Assembly: GCF_023922585.1 (NCBI RefSeq)
Contig: NZ_JAMFTN010000021.1
Coordinates: 211,637 to 275,636 of the forward strand
Reading direction: 5' to 3'
Origin: Aliidiomarina quisquiliarum
Lineage (GTDB): Bacteria; Pseudomonadota; Gammaproteobacteria; Enterobacterales; Alteromonadaceae
DNA length: 64,000 bases
Shown here: piece by piece, positions 15,865 to 25,312 of the stretch
How the letters are laid out: each line of letters starts with the position of its first letter
Numbering within the stretch: the first letter of the stretch is position 1
Notes under the pieces: model-generated
The model's input: only the letters and a program-made list of their open reading frames with translations
What the model was told of the DNA's origin: nothing
The model's database searches: none
Translations under genes and position numbers: made by a program

Positions 15865-17358
15865 ATGCCTCATGTGGCGGCCAGGACGGCCAGCCGGGAT
15901 CGGGATACTGGTCGTTACCAGAGCCACCGACCCGAGCAAACCCTTCTCTATCAGATCGTTGACGAGTATTACCCGGCATTCGCTGCGCTTATGGCAGAGC
16001 AGGGAAAGGAATTGCCGGGCTATGTGCAACGGGAATTTGAAGAATTTCTCCAATGCGGGCGGCTGGAGCATGGCTTTCTACGGGTTCGCTGCGAGTCTTG
16101 CCACGCCGAGCACCTGGTCGCTTTCAGCTGTAAGCGTCGCGGTTTCTGCCCGAGCTGTGGGGCGCGGCGGATGGCCGAAAGTGCCGCCTTGCTGGTTGAT
16201 GAAGTACTGCCTGAACAACCCATGCGTCAGTGGGTGTTGAGCTTCCCGTTTCAGCTGCGTTTCCTGTTTGCCAGCCGGCCCGAGATCATGGGGTGGGTGC
16301 TGGGCATCGTTTACCGCGTCATTGCCACGCACCTGGTCAAGAAAGCGGGCCATACCCACCAAGTGGCCAAGACGGGCGCGGTCACCCTGATCCAGCGTTT
16401 TGGATCGGCGCTCAATCTGAATGTTCACTTCCACATGCTGTTTCTCGACGGTGTGTATGTCGAGCAATCCCACGGCTCAGCGCGTTTCCGCTGGGTCAAG
16501 GCGCCGACCAGCCCAGAGCTCACCCAGCTGACGCACACCATCGCCCACCGGGTGGGTCGCTATCTGGAACGGCAAGGCCTGCTGGAACGGGATGTCGAAA
16601 ACAGCTATCTGGCCTCGGATGCGGTGGATGACGACCCGATGACACCCCTGCTGGGGCACTCGATCACTTACCGTATCGCTGTCGGTTCACAGGCGGGGCG
16701 AAAGGTGTTCACTTTGCAAACTCTGCCGACCAGTGGTGATCCGTTCGGTGACGGGATTGGCAAGGTAGCCGGGTCCAGCCTGCACGCCGGCGTGGCGGCC
16801 AGGGCCGATGAACGCAAGAAGCTCGAACGGCTGTGCCGGTACATCAGCCGCCCGGCGGTATCCGAGAAGCGGCTGTCGTTAACACGAGGCGGCAACGTGC
16901 GCTACCAGCTCAAGACGCCGTACCGGGACGGCACCACGCACGTCATTTTCGAACCATTGGATTTCATTGCAAGGCTGGCCGCCCTGGTACCGAAGCCCAG
17001 AGTCAACCTAACCCGCTTCCACGGGGTGTTCGCACCCAACAGTCGGCACCGGGCGTTGGTCACGCCGGCAAAACGGGGCAGGGGCAACAAGGTCAGGGTG
17101 GCTGATGAACCGGCAACACCAGCACAACGGCGAGCGTCGATGACATGGGCGCAACGGCTCAAGCGTGTTTTCAATATCGACATCGAGACCTGCAGCGGCT
17201 GCGGCGGCGCCATGAAAGTCATCGCCTGCATTGAAGACCCTATAGTGATCAAGCAGATCCTTGATCACCTGAAGCACAAAGCCGAAACCAGCGGGACCAG
17301 GGCGTTACCCGAAAGCCGGGCGCCACCGGCTGAGCTGCTCCTGGGTCTGTTTGACTGA
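15865..17358 (+). CDS. ISCR2 rolling-circle (HUH/Y1) transposase
   Basis: The 497-residue protein has an N-terminal zinc-binding region (C76, C79, C89, C95, C98), the HUH motif NVHFHMLFLDG (H188, H190) and a C-terminal CSGCGG cluster. It belongs to the IS91/ISCR transposase family. Such enzymes mobilise adjacent DNA by one-ended rolling-circle transposition from oriIS and are the classical vehicle for sul2 and floR. The gene looks intact. Confidence 0.95.
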   Translation: MPHVAARTASRDRDTGRYQSHRPEQTLLYQIVDEYYPAFAALMAEQGKELPGYVQREFEEFLQCGRLEHGFLRVRCESCHAEHLVAFSCKRRGFCPSCGARRMAESAALLVDEVLPEQPMRQWVLSFPFQLRFLFASRPEIMGWVLGIVYRVIATHLVKKAGHTHQVAKTGAVTLIQRFGSALNLNVHFHMLFLDGVYVEQSHGSARFRWVKAPTSPELTQLTHTIAHRVGRYLERQGLLERDVENSYLASDAVDDDPMTPLLGHSITYRIAVGSQAGRKVFTLQTLPTSGDPFGDGIGKVAGSSLHAGVAARADERKKLERLCRYISRPAVSEKRLSLTRGGNVRYQLKTPYRDGTTHVIFEPLDFIARLAALVPKPRVNLTRFHGVFAPNSRHRALVTPAKRGRGNKVRVADEPATPAQRRASMTWAQRLKRVFNIDIETCSGCGGAMKVIACIEDPIVIKQILDHLKHKAETSGTRALPESRAPPAELLLGLFD

Positions 17359-17570
17359 CGAGCCTGAAGGCCAACGATACCAATCAAAATGCTGCGTTCA
17401 CAGCGCCGCGGCAGGGATCCGCCGTGCTGGTTGTCGGAAAAGGAGCCGCTAGTGGGAAAGAGGAGGGTAAATTTTCAGCGTTGCTGGCTCCCCGTCAGCC
17501 GGATTGGGTTGCATCGCAGGGGTGTCGAAAGAGTCAACTGCGGTCCAAAGCTGTTGGACTTGGGTGAAAA

Positions 17571-17591
17571 GGGCGTTTATTCTTCCTATAC
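17571..17591 (+). other. ISCR2 oriIS end
   Basis: GGGCGTTTATTCTTCCTATA, followed by C, closely resembles the CTTCCTATAC-type oriIS I recall for ISCR elements. GlmM homology begins immediately beyond it, consistent with the element boundary. Confidence 0.65.
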
Positions 17592-17836
17592 GTTGTCGGC
17601 AGCGGGCCAAAAAGGAATACGTCCATGCCCATCGAGGTGAAACCGGCTGTGAGCGCGGGTTCAAGCATATAGCCCGACAGGCGCGTATCCTTGCCGATCA
17701 CGACACGATGGCGGTGGTCACCGCGACGAAAGACACGGCCAGCCGCCATGCCGACGCGCAAGGCGGTTTCCGCCGTCATCGCGCCTTCGTTGGCTTTGCC
17801 ACGAATACCGTCTGTGCCGAAATATTTGCGCACCAT
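17592..17836 (-). pseudogene. glmM: Truncated glmM (phosphoglucosamine mutase), N-terminal fragment
   Basis: The first 81 or so residues ([18 protein letters not shown] to [13 protein letters not shown]) match GlmM. The open frame then runs into ISCR2 DNA and ends at 17534. The catalytic Ser loop and everything after it are missing, so no activity is expected. The fragment lies downstream of sul2 on the same strand, the well-known relic of the folP-glmM neighbourhood from which sul2 was captured. Confidence 0.92.
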
Positions 17837-17922
17837 AAGGTCGATTATCCTGTCGTCGGGTCGCCCTCAAAGGGGACATGCCTGCTGAACCGCGAATATA
17901 GAGAAATATCCCGAATGTGCAG

Positions 17923-18738
17923 TTAACGAATTCTTGCGGTTTCTTTCAGCGCCGCCAATACCGCCAGCCCGTCGCGCAAGGGGCGCGGCTCGTGTGTGCG
18001 GATGAAGTCAGCTCCACCTGCGGCGGCGGCAAGCTCTGCAGCGAGTGTCGCGGCCCCGACATCCCCCGGACCACGGCCTGTGAGCGCGCGCAGAAAGGAT
18101 TTGCGCGAAACAGACAGAAGCACCGGCAAATCGAAGCGCAGCCGCAATTCATCGAACCGCGCCAGCACCGAGAGCGAGGTTTCGGGAGCAGCCCCCAGAA
18201 AAAACCCCATGCCGGGATCAAGGACAAGGCGGTTGCGTTTGATACCGGCACCCGTCAGCGCCGCGATGCGCGCGTCAAAGAACGCCGCAATGTGATCCAT
18301 GATGTCGCCAGCGGGTGCCTCGCGCCGATCTGCCTGCCCGTCTTGCACCGAATGCATAACGACGAGTTTGGCAGATGATTTCGCCAATTGCGGATAGAAC
18401 GCAGCGTCTGGAAAACCGCGAATATCATTGAGATAGGCCACACCACGCGACAAGGCATAGGCTTGCGTCGCGGGTTGATAACTGTCGAGCGAGACGGGAA
18501 TGCCATCTGCCTTGAGCGCGTCCAGCACCGGCGCGATACGCGCGATTTCTGTGTCGGACGAAACAGGCGCGGCGTCGGGATTGCTGGATGCCGGACCGAG
18601 GTCGATCACATCTGCCCCCTCGGCCATCAGCTTACGCGCCTGCGCAATGGCTGCGTCTGGCGCCAGATACCGGCCTCCATCGGAGAAACTGTCCGAGGTT
18701 ATGTTGACGATGCCGAAAATGATGAGCGATTTATTCAT
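17923..18738 (-). CDS. sul2: Sulfonamide-resistant dihydropteroate synthase Sul2
   Basis: The 271-residue enzyme is recognised as Sul2 from its whole sequence. DHPS signatures include NITSDSFSDGG near the N-terminus, DLGPASSNPDA and LDPGMGFFLG. It makes dihydropteroate from p-aminobenzoate but discriminates against sulfonamides, bypassing the chromosomal FolP. It is transcribed toward the truncated glmM and ISCR2. It appears full length. Confidence 0.98.
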   Translation of the reverse strand: MNKSLIIFGIVNITSDSFSDGGRYLAPDAAIAQARKLMAEGADVIDLGPASSNPDAAPVSSDTEIARIAPVLDALKADGIPVSLDSYQPATQAYALSRGVAYLNDIRGFPDAAFYPQLAKSSAKLVVMHSVQDGQADRREAPAGDIMDHIAAFFDARIAALTGAGIKRNRLVLDPGMGFFLGAAPETSLSVLARFDELRLRFDLPVLLSVSRKSFLRALTGRGPGDVGAATLAAELAAAAGGADFIRTHEPRPLRDGLAVLAALKETARIR

Positions 18739-18951
18739 GGGGGCTTCTATAATAATAATAATCGAGCATGAGTCTCATACGGATGCTCGGGTCGAAAGGG
18801 AATCCCCAGGCGAGTAACCTGTTTGCGGTGATCCATTAGCTGCAGGAGCAGAATAGCATACATCTGGAAGCAAAGCCAGGAAAGCGGCCTATGGAGCTGT
18901 GCGGCAGCGCTCAGTAGGCAATTTTTCAAAATATTGTTAAGCCTTTTCTGA
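18739..18951. other. Non-coding island right-end segment upstream of sul2
   Basis: No gene is seen. The segment should carry the sul2 promoter; a short ATA/AAT repeat (TAATAATAATAAT) lies just before the start codon. It ends in the integrase arm repeats of the right att site. Confidence 0.5.
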
Positions 18952-19045
18952 GCATGGTATTTTTCATGGTATTACCAATTAGCAGGAAAATAAGCCATTG
19001 AATATAAAAGATAAAAATGTCTTGTTTACAATAGAGTGGGAATAG
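18952..19045 (+). other. attR of the guaA island
   Basis: Tandem CATGGTAT arm repeats (18953-18960 and 18965-18972) lie 81 bp and 69 bp before the core GAGTGGGAATAG (19034-19045), which reads Glu-Trp-Glu-stop(TAG), the displaced end of a guaA gene. A strong terminator follows at 19092, as expected after guaA. Confidence 0.85.
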
Positions 19046-19091
19046 CTCCTACTAAGTTCCCAGCTTAGTTCGACATAAGCAACGTAATACC

Positions 19092-19129
19092 AAAGCCCAT
19101 GATGAAGTTATTCGCTCATCATGGGCTTT
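19092..19129. terminator. Bidirectional terminator, probably the original guaA terminator
   Basis: AAAGCCCATGATGA and TCATCATGGGCTTT form a perfect 14-bp stem with a 10-nt loop and T/A flanks. It sits between the displaced guaA end and the convergent MFS gene. Confidence 0.88.
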
Positions 19130-19142
19130 TTTGTTGATACCC

Positions 19143-20612
19143 TTAATGAACTCGCGAAGACTTTATAAACAACGACAGAATAAAGCCGCTCAGCGCAAGG
19201 GTAATGCCCAAAATAAACGCGGTTTGTACCCCAGCTGTTAGTGAAGTGCTGGCAAGCAATGGGTCTGAAGGGTCGGCAACCCGCTGCAAGAAACTATTCT
19301 GTGAGGTGGACATAATGGTAATCGCCAGCGCCGTGGCAATAGACCCAGACACCTGCATAAAGGTGTTGATCAAGGCTGTTCCGTCTGGGTACAGCTCTCG
19401 GGGTAGCTGATTCAACCCATTGGTTTGGGCAGGCATCATTACTAAAGTAACGCCAAGCATAAGGCCTGAATGCAACATAACCATCATGCTAATAGAGGTT
19501 GTGGTGGTTACATTCGACAGCTGCCACAACACTATAGCCATAATAATAAAGCCAGGGGTAATAAGCCATTTGGGGCCAAATCTATCAAATATCCGCCCCG
19601 CAATTGGCGACATAATGCCATTTAAAACGCCGCCAGGCATAAGCACCAAACCCGCCGCAAGGGCAGTAAGCCCAAGCCCCATTTGCAGGTATAAGGGCAA
19701 CAGAATCATGCTCGATAAAATAATCATGAAGGTGGCAATAACGCACAGCACCCCTAAAGTAAACATAGGGTATTTAAAGGCGCGCAAATCGAGCATGGGC
19801 TTTTCGAGCTTGAGCTGCCGTAAGGAAAATATAACTAGCGAAATTAGGCCTATAATAAGTGCACTAATTACAACCGCACTGCCCCAACCTTTGCTGCCAG
19901 CTTCGCTAAACCCGTACACAATGCCACCAAAGCCAAGGGTTGAAACCACAATGGAAAACACATCTATTTTAGGTTTAGTTAGCTCCGTAACGTTTTGCAC
20001 AAAGGCCAGCCCGTATACTAATGAAAAAGCCAGAAACGGCATCAGTAACCAAAGAATCCAATTCCAACTCAATAGCTCAATAATTAAGCCAGCAGCAGCG
20101 GGCCCAGTAGCCGGTGCTGTCATTAACACCAGGCCAATTAAACCCATAATGGAGCCTCTTTTCTCAATAGGAAAAATAATAAGTACCGTATGAAACATAA
20201 GGGGAATAATTAAGCCGGTACCAACTGCTTGAATAACACGGCCTAGCAGTAACACACTGAACGAAGGAGCTATGCCCGATACCACAACGCCAACAATTGA
20301 AAACAGTAATGAAGCAACAAATAATTGCCGGGTTGTAAACGATTGTATTAACAAGGCTGAAACAGGAATAAGTATGCCCATGGTTAATAAATAACCAGTG
20401 GTTATCCATTGCACCGTAGAAGAAACCACATTTAGCTCAATCATTAAACGGCCAAGGGCCATATTTAATGCGGTTTCACTAAATAGGCCGATAAAACCGG
20501 CAATTAAAAAAGAAATTAAAATGGGTACAGGGCGGATAATTTTTTGTTCTTGCTCGCTTGTGTTAGAAGGCGTTGCAGCGCAGTTATTTGGTTCAATTGC
20601 AATACTAGACAT
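19143..20612 (-). CDS. MFS drug-efflux transporter, DHA2 (EmrB/LmrB-like)
   Basis: The 489-residue protein has about 14 hydrophobic helices, the DHA2 hallmark. Motifs include an N-terminal GYLLTMGILIPVSALL region, LLGRVIQAVGTGLIIP and LMTAPATGPAAAGLI (motif C-like). It should export lipophilic drugs in exchange for protons. The TetR gene lies 54 bp upstream on the same strand, so the pair is a self-regulated operon of the LmrA-LmrB type. Its AT-richer composition (many ATA, TTA, GCA codons) suggests acquisition. Confidence 0.88.
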   Translation of the reverse strand: MSSIAIEPNNCAATPSNTSEQEQKIIRPVPILISFLIAGFIGLFSETALNMALGRLMIELNVVSSTVQWITTGYLLTMGILIPVSALLIQSFTTRQLFVASLLFSIVGVVVSGIAPSFSVLLLGRVIQAVGTGLIIPLMFHTVLIIFPIEKRGSIMGLIGLVLMTAPATGPAAAGLIIELLSWNWILWLLMPFLAFSLVYGLAFVQNVTELTKPKIDVFSIVVSTLGFGGIVYGFSEAGSKGWGSAVVISALIIGLISLVIFSLRQLKLEKPMLDLRAFKYPMFTLGVLCVIATFMIILSSMILLPLYLQMGLGLTALAAGLVLMPGGVLNGIMSPIAGRIFDRFGPKWLITPGFIIMAIVLWQLSNVTTTTSISMMVMLHSGLMLGVTLVMMPAQTNGLNQLPRELYPDGTALINTFMQVSGSIATALAITIMSTSQNSFLQRVADPSDPLLASTSLTAGVQTAFILGITLALSGFILSLFIKSSRVH

Positions 20613-20666
20613 TAAATTACTCTTCGCTGATTAACAGCATCGTTTGTTATGAAAGAATGTGGGAAT

Positions 20667-21239
20667 TTACTTTTTAGCCAGTAAAAATGGAATTTGCTCA
20701 GCTATCGTTGCAAGGGGCTTGCCGCTTTTCATGGTTAAGGCTAATAAAATGCCGCCTTCTGTTAAGGCATGAAAAGTAACGGCTAAACGAGTGGCTTGCT
20801 GCTTGCTATAACCCGCTTGAAGGAATTTCTCAGCATAAATGGCCTGCCAACTTTTAAATGTTGCTGCACAAGCCAAGCGAATTGGTTCGCTGGTGGTATG
20901 TGTTTCACCAGCAATAGTACCGATGGGCGAACCAATAGGATCACCCCCTTCGCCAAATGCCTTCGATAATTCATACATATAGGTTTGAAATGCAGTTAGC
21001 GGATCAGTAGCGTTAGCAAACACTTTATTAATATCGTCCATAACCAACACTTTTGTATTGTGAATGGCTTCCGTGGCTAGCTGCTCTTTACCTTCGGGAA
21101 AGTAATGATACAAAGAGCCCTTAGGCACACCACTAGCTTCAATAATGTCGTTTAGGCCCACACCACAATAACCGCGTAATTTAAATAAGCGCGATGCCGC
21201 CTCAATAAGTGCGTCTCTCGGCTTTATTTTGTCATTCAT
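20667..21239 (-). CDS. TetR-family repressor (LmrA/YxaF-like)
   Basis: The 190-residue protein has an N-terminal TetR helix-turn-helix (LIEAASRLFKLRGYCGVGLNDIIEASGVPKGSLYHYFPEGKE region, about 9-52) with the PKGSLYHYFP recognition-helix signature of the LmrA/YxaF subgroup. The C-terminal ligand domain contains GSPIGTIAGE. It lies directly upstream of the MFS pump and next to a sequence matching the LmrA/YxaF box, so it is the predicted repressor of both. Confidence 0.88.
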   Translation of the reverse strand: MNDKIKPRDALIEAASRLFKLRGYCGVGLNDIIEASGVPKGSLYHYFPEGKEQLATEAIHNTKVLVMDDINKVFANATDPLTAFQTYMYELSKAFGEGGDPIGSPIGTIAGETHTTSEPIRLACAATFKSWQAIYAEKFLQAGYSKQQATRLAVTFHALTEGGILLALTMKSGKPLATIAEQIPFLLAKK

Positions 21240-21260
21240 TACTAAACACCCTACAAAGTT

Positions 21261-21280
21261 ATAACGACTGGTCTATTAGT
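21261..21280 (-). promoter_or_regulatory. LmrA/YxaF-type operator before the TetR-MFS operon
   Basis: On the minus strand ATAGACCAGTCGTTATAA agrees with the TAGACCRGTC...TATA box known for LmrA/YxaF. It overlaps a possible -10 (TATAAC) and lies between it and a TTACCA -35-like element, an efficient place for repression. Confidence 0.65.
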
Positions 21281-21392
21281 ATGGTAAAAGGGAATCTATT
21301 AGGTGTCAATGCTAACCACCTTTTAACTACAACATTGCTCCTTAACTATGTAACATGACTATCAAAGTGGTGAGAAGCCAGTAGAGGTAGAT

Positions 21393-21498
21393 ATGAGACA
21401 TACAAAACGTCGACCAGTAACTGTTGGGCAAATGCTAACTATGGAGTTCTTGGCGCCAATGGGAATTTTTACGCCCCATGTGGAAGTGGAAATAGCGC

Positions 21499-21509
<11 letters not shown>
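21393..21509 (+). pseudogene. HigA-like antitoxin remnant
   Basis: A 38-codon frame after AGAGG encodes KRRPVTVGQMLTMEFLAPMG, which resembles the start of HigA antitoxins (RRPxHPGEILxEEFLxPLG). It then diverges and stops at 21509, before the helix-turn-helix. It overlaps the first 11 bp of nhaC. I read it as the 5' stump of a higA gene; no HigB toxin is adjacent. Confidence 0.45.
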
Positions 21510-23598
<2,089 letters not shown>

Positions 23599-23687
23599 AG
23601 AAGTGGTCCAACCGAAACTTTGTTTAGTGTGGGTAGGATTACAATTTTATTCTCACATTACCAGAGCCGTAGTAAAAATAGTGGTGG

Positions 23688-25145
23688 TTAGCCGTCTTCC
23701 TCTGTTACATAGGGAATACGGCCCTGCTCGTCAAGCCAAGTTAAGGTGTCGTAGTAACGGCGAATATTGCCCACATAACGAACTGGCTCGTCGCCCCGAG
23801 CATAGCCAAAGCGCGTAGTACGGTAAAACTGCTTTTGGCGCAACAAGGGTAAACGGTCACGTACGTCTACCCAATAGTCGGGGTTGCCACCTTGGCGCTC
23901 GGTAATTATGCGGGCGTCGTTTAAATGACCTAAGCCCACATTATAGGCAGCAAGAGCAAACCAAGTGCGATCTGGCTCAGTAATACGGGCGGGAATACGC
24001 TGGCGCAAGCGGGCTAAATATTGTGCGCCACCGCGAATGCTTTCTTCCGCATCTAGCCTGCTACGTACCCCCATAGAACGAGCCGTTGGCAAAGTGAGCA
24101 TCATCATACCTCGCACCCCAGTTGGCGAGCGGGCCCAAGGGTCCCAATGCGACTCTTGGTAACTTACTGCCGCCAATAATTTCCAGTCTAAACTACCGGC
24201 ATATTGCTGAAACAAACGAATATAAGAAGGTAAGTTGTTATTAACAGCTTCAATAAATAGCCGCGTATCAACATAGTTGAACTCTTCCACATGGCCAAAA
24301 TAGCGGTCTAACAGCTTGGTAATATGCCCTGAATCGTGTTGTGCACCTAAATATTCAATTGAGGTGGCAAACAGGCTGTCGTCTTTGTCTTTAGGAAATG
24401 CCCAGGCCAGAGAAACCCGGTCGCGCACGGTAAAGGCAATGCTTAGTTCAGGGTAATAACGGCGCTTAATATCTAAGTGATTAGAATCGACAATAGCAAA
24501 GTCAATTTCTTCTGACATTACTTGGTCAAGTAATTCGTCGGCGTCGTATAAGTGGGTGCTGCTCCAATTCAAATGCGGGTGTAAGGTAGCAATGCGCTCC
24601 AATAATTCTTCGTGGCTGCTATTGCTTACTACCCGTATGGTACCGTCTATTTGACTCCAGTCGCGCGGGCGTTCGCGGGTGCCTTGTTTATATACAATTT
24701 TTTGCTCAATACTGTGGTACGGGGGGCCAAAGCGTAGGTTTTCGCGGCGTTGTGCAGTAACATCGAGGCCGGCGGCAAGAAAGTCTACTTCACCGTTGTC
24801 TAATAAGCTCCATAAGGCCTGAATATCGAGGGCGGGCTTAACTTCTATGTCGACACCAAGGGTTTTAGCTAAGCCCAAAGCTAGCTCGTATTCAAAACCA
24901 GAGCGCTGTTCATTACGTTCCACATAGTTGGTAGGGGTCATTAAGGTTCCTACTCGCAACACACCCTGGCTTTGTACTTGCTGTAAGCGTGTAGTTGCTA
25001 CTGTGTCGGGGCTCCAACCGCTAAATAATAAAGGAATAATAAGCAATAACAGCAACACGGCCGCCACCCGCAAAGCACGAAAACGGATAATACTCTGCCT
25101 AGTTGGCGTGGCAGCCAATGGCCGATTTTTGTGACTTGCCGACAT
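23688..25145 (-). CDS. mltF: Membrane-bound lytic murein transglycosylase F
   Basis: The 485-residue protein has an N-terminal membrane anchor (about 24-42), a periplasmic solute-binding (SBP_bac_3) domain (about 60-285) and a C-terminal SLT lytic transglycosylase domain (about 300-450). The catalytic Glu is E331 in SYQESHWDP, followed by GVRGMMMLT. It cleaves peptidoglycan glycans, and the binding-protein domain regulates activity allosterically. The gene is divergent from purL. Confidence 0.95.
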   Translation of the reverse strand: MSASHKNRPLAATPTRQSIIRFRALRVAAVLLLLLIIPLLFSGWSPDTVATTRLQQVQSQGVLRVGTLMTPTNYVERNEQRSGFEYELALGLAKTLGVDIEVKPALDIQALWSLLDNGEVDFLAAGLDVTAQRRENLRFGPPYHSIEQKIVYKQGTRERPRDWSQIDGTIRVVSNSSHEELLERIATLHPHLNWSSTHLYDADELLDQVMSEEIDFAIVDSNHLDIKRRYYPELSIAFTVRDRVSLAWAFPKDKDDSLFATSIEYLGAQHDSGHITKLLDRYFGHVEEFNYVDTRLFIEAVNNNLPSYIRLFQQYAGSLDWKLLAAVSYQESHWDPWARSPTGVRGMMMLTLPTARSMGVRSRLDAEESIRGGAQYLARLRQRIPARITEPDRTWFALAAYNVGLGHLNDARIITERQGGNPDYWVDVRDRLPLLRQKQFYRTTRFGYARGDEPVRYVGNIRRYYDTLTWLDEQGRIPYVTEEDG

Positions 25146-25262
25146 AAAAACTTCCCTGAAAATTACCTAGGCTATTTATAACACTTAAGCCAATGAAGTG
25201 CAGTCGATAACTACAGTGGCTAACAGTGGGTGTTAGTTGTCGCAAAATGTAACACAAGCCCG

Positions 25263-25268
25263 TATACT
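25263..25268 (+). promoter_or_regulatory. Possible purL -10 element
   Basis: TATACT lies 45 bp before the GTG start, with no good -35 at 17 bp. No PurR palindrome was recognised in the mltF-purL intergenic region. Confidence 0.3.
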
Positions 25269-25312
25269 ATTGCGCCAAATGAGTATCCCAGAACCTACCT
25301 GGAGCCGAGCCT

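Larger units (their letters stand above)
15741..17591 (+). mobile_element. ISCR2 (CR2), IS91-like rolling-circle element
   Basis: The element carries one HUH transposase gene, ends on the right at an oriIS-like sequence (17571-17591), and directly adjoins truncated glmM and sul2, the standard ISCR2-sul2 arrangement. The left end is placed at about 15741 from the length I remember (about 1.85 kb). That puts terIS within a few bases of the internal att core, so the exact left boundary is uncertain. Confidence 0.85.
5549..19045 (+). mobile_element. sul2 genomic island in guaA (GIsul2-like), about 13.5 kb
   Basis: The element is bounded by direct repeats of the guaA 3' end (5549-5560 and 19034-19045), with a third copy at 15742. 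Modules in order are int, alpA-like, repA-repC with oriV-like DNA, fitA-like, trbJKL', IS30-erm insert, truncated resolvase, small gene, ISCR2, truncated glmM and sul2. From memory, GIsul2 also occupies guaA and carries int, rep, trb and res genes with CR2-sul2. I could not compare sequences, so 'GIsul2-like' is recognition rather than proof. The erm/IS30 block appears to replace the segment between trbL and the resolvase. Confidence 0.85.
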
